Positions 58,651 through 64,000 of a stretch of 64,000 nucleotides of DNA are shown here, in pieces. Below the pieces are notes generated by a model. That model made no database searches, was not told where the DNA came from, and worked only from the letters and a program-made list of their open reading frames with translations. This stretch comes from Shewanella aestuarii (GTDB taxonomy: Bacteria > Pseudomonadota > Gammaproteobacteria > Enterobacterales > Shewanellaceae), in contig NZ_CP050313.1 in NCBI RefSeq assembly GCF_011765625.1, forward strand, positions 678,501-742,500, written 5' to 3'. How positions within the stretch are numbered: position 1 is the stretch's first letter; each line of letters begins with the position of its first letter. A program made the translations under genes and the position numbers.

Positions 58651-59622
58651 TTGTTGCTGGCCAGTGGCAGCATTAAACAAACAAGTCAGCGCCAATTGCT
58701 GATTTGTTTGTTTATATTGATGATGGCATTGCTGAGCGGTTTTGTATCCGCTACACCATCAAAAGGTGTCGCTAAAGACCGCTCTGCTTCACTCGATCCG
58801 CTAAACATTCACTCTGCTGAGTGGGTGAGTATATTCAATAAGAAAGCACTTATCTGTCAGCTACAACAACTCGATAGTTGCTTAACATCCCTACCTATTC
58901 ATTTACAGCAACAAGCAGCTTTGTCTTCGCAAGCAATACGTTTGGCTATGGGGTTTAAAAACGCCATGGTATTAAGTGTTTCTCATGCCACAATTGCAGG
59001 GGTTATCGTGATTCAGCCTGAGCGTGAGCCAGTCAATCAGTCTGGTTTGTTAGGGGTAACTACCTATGCTATTGGCTTAAAGGATCAAGCTAGGCTGAGT
59101 TTGTGGCATGAAATAGGCCATTTACATAATATTAATTTGCAAGCCGATACTCTACCAGCGCAATTAAGTGCTTACCAACATGAGTGGTTAGCTGATGTGT
59201 ACTTATTGTGGCGAATAGCCCAAGAAGGCGTTGGGTTAGAGTTTGCTTGGCAACAATTGCATCGTCGTAATTTAGCCGTGATTCAAGACAGTGAAAATTT
59301 GTCTCATTGGAGTTCACCTCAATTACAGTTTTTACTGCAACGATTTGATAGTAAAGCTTTGCAGGAATATAGCGATTACGCTCACTTTATTGCTGATGTT
59401 TATCCACTTTTACCCAATTACACTTCGCGAGAGATTGCTGAGTATTCTAGTTTAATTCAGCGCACATTTGGCTCTGGAGTTGTACAGCCCTTACCTAATT
59501 ACATGTATTGGCGTCATTCCAGTTTAGCGCTGGTGTTGTCACCTACATTAACGAAATTAATGGGCGAATCTGCTGCTCAAAATTGGCTAAGTCAACATTT
59601 ACCCGCATTTGATAGCTTGTAA
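58651..59622 (+). CDS. Putative membrane-anchored HEXXH protein (metalloprotease-like)
   Basis: I do not recognise the family. The protein of about 320 residues has a hydrophobic N-terminal stretch (LLICLFILMMALLSGFVSA) suggesting export or a membrane anchor, and one HEIGH motif (SLWHEIGHLHN, in the middle), the zinc-binding pattern of metallopeptidases. A later YQHEWLADVYLLW could supply a third ligand. The start is unclear: TTG 58651, directly after the hldE stop, or ATG 58720; the reading frame also overlaps the end of hldE from 58588. Probably co-transcribed with hldE. Confidence 0.55.
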   Translation: MLLASGSIKQTSQRQLLICLFILMMALLSGFVSATPSKGVAKDRSASLDPLNIHSAEWVSIFNKKALICQLQQLDSCLTSLPIHLQQQAALSSQAIRLAMGFKNAMVLSVSHATIAGVIVIQPEREPVNQSGLLGVTTYAIGLKDQARLSLWHEIGHLHNINLQADTLPAQLSAYQHEWLADVYLLWRIAQEGVGLEFAWQQLHRRNLAVIQDSENLSHWSSPQLQFLLQRFDSKALQEYSDYAHFIADVYPLLPNYTSREIAEYSSLIQRTFGSGVVQPLPNYMYWRHSSLALVLSPTLTKLMGESAAQNWLSQHLPAFDSL

Positions 59623-59890
59623 GCGTTTTCAGCTTATTTATATGATTTTTGTTGGCATTAATAATTTTGTTAGCAAATATTATTTAGCATGGCGTACCAA
59701 TTAGATTGTTGAGTTTATACTCTTTGATTTTTAAGCGTAAAACTCCGGTTAATATCGATAATGTTCTGAATAGCACTGATACATAGGATAATGTATGGTT
59801 AAAAGTGTTGTTATTTTGCTTATTTTTAGCGGAATTTTCTAATTTGGTCTGGTAAGCTCATGCCCCAAATTATTAGAGAGACCTAGTTTT

Positions 59891-60370
59891 ATGGCCAAGC
59901 GTTCACGAGCTGAGACTGAGCAAACCATTATTCAAATCTTAGACGAAGCCCTTAAACAAATCCTCAGCATAGGTTTTGAGGCAATGTCTTATACTACATT
60001 ATCAAATGCGACCGGTATAAGCCGCACAGGTATTAGTCATCACTTCCCTAAAAAGACTGAATTCCTGATCCGATTAGATCACCGTATCGGCCAGTTTTTT
60101 ATTGATGCATTAGATTTCACATCAATCACTGCGCTTGAAAAATCTTGGAATCAGTCAATGCAGGTGACAGAGCATAAAGCTGTGCTTAAGCTGTTTTTTA
60201 GTTTGTGTGGGAATAATGATGACAGTGTAACTTTCTTCAAGGCCGTCAATACCGCAAGAGAGCTGGCATTTGAGAAGTTAGGTGAAGAGGGAGCCCGTTG
60301 TATTAATCATTTAATTGGTTACAGTGCGATTATGTTGTTGCAAAGCCCACCAGAGACACAGGCTGCGTAG
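59891..60370 (+). CDS. TetR-family transcriptional regulator
   Basis: Protein of 159 residues, shorter than the typical 190-220. The N-terminal helix-turn-helix is TTLSNATGISRTGISHHFPK (near residues 35-54). The ligand-binding domain is abbreviated. Flanking genes give no clear target. The ATG at 59891 follows a GAGAGACC-like stretch. Monocistronic, with a strong terminator behind. Confidence 0.78.
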   Translation: MAKRSRAETEQTIIQILDEALKQILSIGFEAMSYTTLSNATGISRTGISHHFPKKTEFLIRLDHRIGQFFIDALDFTSITALEKSWNQSMQVTEHKAVLKLFFSLCGNNDDSVTFFKAVNTARELAFEKLGEEGARCINHLIGYSAIMLLQSPPETQAA

Positions 60371-60385
60371 GATAGTGTTTACTAT

Positions 60386-60420
60386 AAAATAAAGCCATGT
60401 CATTGACATGGCTTTATTTT
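60386..60420. terminator. Bidirectional terminator between the TetR and glycine-zipper genes
   Basis: AAAATAAAGCCATGTCA (60386-60402) and TGACATGGCTTTATTTT (60404-60420) are perfect inverted copies with A and T ends on both sides, between converging genes. Confidence 0.9.
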
Positions 60421-60462
60421 CAATATGTTACTTAATGTCGCTTGTGGGTCTAAATTGTGTAA

Positions 60463-60852
60463 TTAGTTTAATACCCGATAGCCACGATCCGACATGCAGT
60501 TTTTAACTACTAGTTCTTTTTCTGCTTGGTAATTCGCTTCATTTTCTTTGCGATCTTTTGCTCCGCCCAATAAACCAAGAGCGACGCCAATACCAGCACC
60601 CTTTTTAGCGCCTTCAGAACCACTACCACCGCCAATAGCACTACCTATTGCACCGACTGCAGCGCCTTTGGCTGCACTGCCTAAAGCACTTCGAGACTCA
60701 TGACTTTTTTGTACTTGCTGAGAGAGTTCCTGACATTGATATTCATCATAGATAAAGTCTTTTTCATCAACGCCAGATTTGTCGTAAATGATATTCGCTT
60801 GGGCTGAAAAAACACAAAATGTAAGGGCCGCAATAAGTAACTTTTTCATCAT
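60463..60852 (-). CDS. Secreted glycine-zipper protein
   Basis: Protein of about 129 residues with a signal peptide (KKLLIAALTFCVFSAQA). The middle (GSAAKGAAVGAIGSAIGGG and GAGIGVALGLLGGA) is a glycine zipper, a motif for helix packing in membranes or the outer membrane. The Cys near QCQEL and the Cys near the C-terminus could form a disulfide. ATG 60852 has AAGGAC upstream; the frame is open from 60882. Function unknown. Confidence 0.78.
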   Translation of the reverse strand: MMKKLLIAALTFCVFSAQANIIYDKSGVDEKDFIYDEYQCQELSQQVQKSHESRSALGSAAKGAAVGAIGSAIGGGSGSEGAKKGAGIGVALGLLGGAKDRKENEANYQAEKELVVKNCMSDRGYRVLN

Positions 60853-60984
60853 CTTTGTCCTTATATCAATAAGACTGCCCATGTAAACCTAAAGGTATTA
60901 CATGGGCTAACTAAAATCAGTCTAACATTGTCAGGACGTAAAAAAAGAATAACACTTATTCCTATAGGAATATTGCTACTGTGT

Positions 60985-61686
60985 CTATATCACTAATTTA
61001 CGTGACTCATAATAATCACACATTTGCAGTGCTTGTTCTTCTACATAGGGTCTTAGGCCACTTAACACTAATGTTTTCTTACCCGTACCGATGCGTTTTC
61101 CCTGATGGCGAAGTTCAAATGCTAATGTAACATCACCACGTTTACCGTTGACCTCCATTTGTTGTTCAACCAAATGGAGGCTGACATCATCAAAGTCGAA
61201 ATGATCTAGATGGAATGCCATGCTTTCATAAATGACTAAAGGGCGTTCAGGATTTATCATCATGCCATATTGCTTCATCATTGGGATAAGTACATGCATG
61301 AAGTTAAGACCCGAAAATGCCACATAACTTTTGATAAATGCCGCAGTTTGTTTGTCGCATTGACACAACTCCCCTTGACGTGACACATGTAAATATTCTT
61401 TGCCCTTAGCATCGCTAATGGTGAATTTTTCACTCGGTGTCTCTGGTAATTGTAGGGTGACACCATCACCGACCATTCCAGCAAACTGAAATTGCATATC
61501 TTGACTTAAGCCAAACTCGGTTAACACCACTGAAAATAGCAAGTCGCCAGGCACACAAAAGCGTTTTGCGCCCACGTCATGAATTGGATTGAAGTCTTCT
61601 GCAACCTGCTTGGCGAAGTCACTTGCCTGTTGTGATGTAATGGTTACGTTTTGATTTTCTTTTGAATAGTAGGGTGATAGAAACAT
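60985..61686 (-). CDS. DUF3581 family protein
   Basis: Protein of about 233 residues; the parts QVAEDFNPIHDVGAKRFCVP and VPGDLLFSVVL match the DUF3581 family of gammaproteobacteria, and the F/NPIHxD-like pattern resembles hot-dog (MaoC-like) acyl-binding folds. Start taken at ATG 61686 (MFLSPYYSKEN); the frame is open to 61743. Function unknown; acyl-CoA-like chemistry is a guess from the fold resemblance. Confidence 0.65.
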   Translation of the reverse strand: MFLSPYYSKENQNVTITSQQASDFAKQVAEDFNPIHDVGAKRFCVPGDLLFSVVLTEFGLSQDMQFQFAGMVGDGVTLQLPETPSEKFTISDAKGKEYLHVSRQGELCQCDKQTAAFIKSYVAFSGLNFMHVLIPMMKQYGMMINPERPLVIYESMAFHLDHFDFDDVSLHLVEQQMEVNGKRGDVTLAFELRHQGKRIGTGKKTLVLSGLRPYVEEQALQMCDYYESRKLVI

Positions 61687-61994
61687 GTTAATTTTTTCTT
61701 TTATTGTTTGAGAACTCATTCTGTGTCGCAGTGTACTGCACAATGTCGCGAAAACTCACCCGATGACTGGATTCTTTTGTTTTTAATTTCCAAGTAAATA
61801 TTTTTAGCACACCTGTGGTCGATGTTCTGTGTCACATATTTGAGCTTCGATATAACAATTTGACTCGTTTTGTAAAAATATCGTATCGATTTGTTGATTT
61901 TGATGTTCACTTAAGTAAAATGCCTGCAACTACAAACGCAAATAGCAATTGTTCTTATTTGTATTAAATCAAAGGTTATATTGGGAGATAGAAG
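61687..61994. promoter_or_regulatory. Divergent promoter region of the TonB receptor, with possible Fur site
   Basis: About 308 bases without a supportable gene. AATAGCAATTGTTCTTATTT (61941-61960), 35-54 bases before the receptor ATG, is a fair but imperfect match to a Fur box. A Shine-Dalgarno-like GGGAG lies at 61983-61987. Nothing else stands out. Confidence 0.4.
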
Positions 61995-64000
61995 ATGAGC
62001 CAGTCAAACACCATACGTTTGAGTGTTTTAGCAAGTGCATTATTAATGTCTTTGGGCGCAAATGCCGCTGAAAAAGCTGCTCAAGATCCGCAAGTGGCTA
62101 CCACTAACATTGAACAAATTACTATTTTTGGTAGCCGTAACCCTGTTAACACAGTACCAGGTAGCGCACATGTTATTTCGGCCGCTGATATTGAGCAGTT
62201 TAAATATACCGATATCATGCGTACATTGGCCTCTATTCCTGGCGTTTATATTCAAGAAGAAGATGGTTACGGATTACGTCCAAATTTAGGTATGCGTGGT
62301 ACAGGACAAAATCGCTCTGAAAAAATCACCATAATGGAAGATGGTGTACTAGCCGCACCTGCGCCTTACGCATCTCCAGCTGCTTATTATTTCCCTACAT
62401 CAGGGCGTATGCAAAGTGTTGAAATTCTTAAGGGGAGCTCAACGGTTAAATATGGACCTCGTACAACGGGTGGCGTAATTAACATGTTATCTCGTCAAAT
62501 CCCTGAAACCGATCTGGCTGGTAAAGTTGAAATTGCTGCAGGGCAAGATGGTTTTGGTAAAGTGCACGCATTTGCTGGCGGTCAAGGTGAACGCATTGGC
62601 GCAGTTACTGAAATCTACCGTTATCAAGCTGATGGTTTCCGTGATATTAACGGTGTCGGTGGTGACACAGGTTTTGTGAAAAATGATGCGTTAGCAAAAG
62701 TGAGCATTAAAACTGACAAGACAGCTAAATATCAACAAATTGTAGAATTAAAACTGAAGTACGCTGATGAGGTTTCTAATGAAACTTACATGGGGTTAAC
62801 TGATGAAGATTATGCTGCAACGCCGTTTATGCGTTATTCGGCCTCACAAAAAGATAAGATGACCACTGAGCATAAACAAGTTCAGTTAAATCATGTGATT
62901 GAGTTTAATGATGACTTGTTATTAAGCACTACAGCCTACTATAACGACTTTCACCGTAATTGGTATAAAGCAGATAAAGTTGACGGTTCAAGTTTAAGCA
63001 GTGGTGGTGTACAAAACGCCGCTGATTTTGATAAAGGTGTAGTGACCGCGCCGATTGATGTTAGTGTGAAAGCGAATAACCGTAGCTATTTATCTCAAGG
63101 CATCCAAACTGAGCTAAATTACTTCGTGGGTAATCATGAGCTGGCATTTGGTGCGCGCTATCATGAAGATGAAATGGACCGTTATCAATGGGCGGACATT
63201 TATCAATTAGACACCAACCAAGTGATGAGTCGCACTCAAAGTGGTGTTCCAGGCACTGACTCAAACCGTATTGATAGTGCAGATGCTTGGGCGTTGTTTA
63301 TTCAAGATCGTATGACCATAGGCGATTTTGCTATTACTGCAGGTATTCGTTACGAAGATGTCACCACTAATCGTTTAGATTGGGGGAAAGCAAATCCTGG
63401 TCGCGATGGTCAACCAAGTAAAGATGTTGATAACAGTTTCAGTGCGGTTATGCCTTCTTTGTCGGCAACGTATCAGGTTAATGACGCGCTTATTTTATTA
63501 GCAGGTGTTCAAAAAGGTTTCTCTCCAGCAGCACCTGGTAATGCTGATGGTAAAGAGGAAGAGAGCTGGAACTATGAGGCTGGGTTACGTTATAACCAAG
63601 GTGCATTAACCTCAGAAGTGATTGCATTTTATGGTGATTACAGCAATATGCATGGTAACTGTACCGCGGCTCAAGGTTGTGACGATAACAAGATCGATAA
63701 CCAGTATAATGCGGGTGAAGTGGACGTCACAGGTGTTGAGCTAAGCTTAGGATATGAGTTTAATCAAAAAGGTGAATTCACGTTCCCAGTGAAAATGGCT
63801 TACACCTATACTAATGCGGAATTTGGATCTGATTTCTCATCTGATTTTGAAAGCTGGGACGATGTTAAAAAAGGCGACTCGTTAACTTACTTACCAGATA
63901 ACCAGATATTCATTTCTGCTGGTGTTGCGGCACAAAGCTGGCAAGTGACACTTGCTGGTCGATATACCGCAGATATGCGCACTAAAGCGGGCCAAGGTGA
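61995..64000 (+). CDS. TonB-dependent outer-membrane receptor (FecA-like), cut by the window end
   Basis: The reading frame is open from ATG 61995 to the end (668 codons so far). There is a signal peptide (VLASALLMSLGANAAE). A TonB-box-like segment (EQITIFGSR) precedes a plug domain with RTLASIPGVYIQEEDGYG, RPNLGMRGTGQNRSEKITIM and LKGSSTVKYGPRTTGGVINM, then beta-barrel strands. The pattern suits iron-siderophore or ferric-citrate uptake receptors, in line with the possible Fur box upstream. The C-terminus and ligand specificity lie outside this window. Confidence 0.92.
   Translation, partial: MSQSNTIRLSVLASALLMSLGANAAEKAAQDPQVATTNIEQITIFGSRNPVNTVPGSAHVISAADIEQFKYTDIMRTLASIPGVYIQEEDGYGLRPNLGMRGTGQNRSEKITIMEDGVLAAPAPYASPAAYYFPTSGRMQSVEILKGSSTVKYGPRTTGGVINMLSRQIPETDLAGKVEIAAGQDGFGKVHAFAGGQGERIGAVTEIYRYQADGFRDINGVGGDTGFVKNDALAKVSIKTDKTAKYQQIVELKLKYADEVSNETYMGLTDEDYAATPFMRYSASQKDKMTTEHKQVQLNHVIEFNDDLLLSTTAYYNDFHRNWYKADKVDGSSLSSGGVQNAADFDKGVVTAPIDVSVKANNRSYLSQGIQTELNYFVGNHELAFGARYHEDEMDRYQWADIYQLDTNQVMSRTQSGVPGTDSNRIDSADAWALFIQDRMTIGDFAITAGIRYEDVTTNRLDWGKANPGRDGQPSKDVDNSFSAVMPSLSATYQVNDALILLAGVQKGFSPAAPGNADGKEEESWNYEAGLRYNQGALTSEVIAFYGDYSNMHGNCTAAQGCDDNKIDNQYNAGEVDVTGVELSLGYEFNQKGEFTFPVKMAYTYTNAEFGSDFSSDFESWDDVKKGDSLTYLPDNQIFISAGVAAQSWQVTLAGRYTADMRTKAGQG

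Overview
The window is a stretch of chromosome from a gammaproteobacterium, most likely a marine, moderately AT-rich Shewanella. The evidence is the conserved gene order (sspA-sspB; argD-astA-astD; crp near prkB-yheU-yheT and yheS-yheV; dksA-gluQ-pcnB-folK-panB-panC), Shewanella-type proteins (paired M16 peptidases, DUF3081, DUF3581) and Shewanella-style intergenic palindromic repeats. I saw no rRNA, tRNA, prophage, insertion sequence or CRISPR array. The last gene, a TonB-dependent receptor, runs off the right edge.

Layout. 1-5.7 kb: sspAB, a pabA/trpG-type amidotransferase, a lipoprotein S9 peptidase and an HDOD signalling protein. 6-10.8 kb: arginine metabolism (argD, astA, astD) and a DUF1338 dioxygenase. 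10.8-17.5 kb: a PhoP/PhoQ-like two-component system with a small periplasmic protein, crp, a Sel1 protein and prkB-yheU-yheT. 17.6-23.2 kb: a Tat-signal subunit with a GMC flavoprotein, then TIGR02444, yheS, yheV and a DUF4124 protein. 23.3-29.4 kb: pantothenate and folate genes, RNA and tRNA processing genes, dksA and sfsA. 29.5-39.1 kb: pepB, thpR, a GGDEF-EAL protein, hrpB and mrcB. 39.3-46.1 kb: a K+ channel and a YjfIJKL-like membrane and polyamine cluster. 46.2-64 kb: glnE, a GAF-GGDEF protein, a bactofilin, two M16 peptidases, an L,D-transpeptidase, lpxL, hldE, a putative HEXXH protein, a TetR regulator, a glycine-zipper protein, a DUF3581 protein and the TonB receptor.

The most interesting system is at 40.2-46.2 kb. 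Two tandem minus-strand operons encode, first, a lipoprotein, a DUF350 membrane protein and a membrane-anchored aminopropyltransferase and, second, DUF2170, PspA-like, DUF2491 and a small protein that looks like two fused ribbon-helix-helix DNA-binding units. Both operons have a 13-bp palindrome, GACATAWTATGTC, laid over a consensus -35 box (TTGACA); the second operon has an additional downstream copy. The simplest reading is a self-contained, autoregulated envelope-stress or polyamine module with its own repressor.

Other points: pcnB appears to start at AUU, as reported for E. coli pcnB. Three conserved genes (argD, gluQ, pepB) each carry an apparent one-base deletion in or beside a G or C run, which suggests base-calling errors in this assembly more than real gene loss. 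A large palindromic intergenic repeat lies at 39136-39273, with a related half copy at about 55826-55864.
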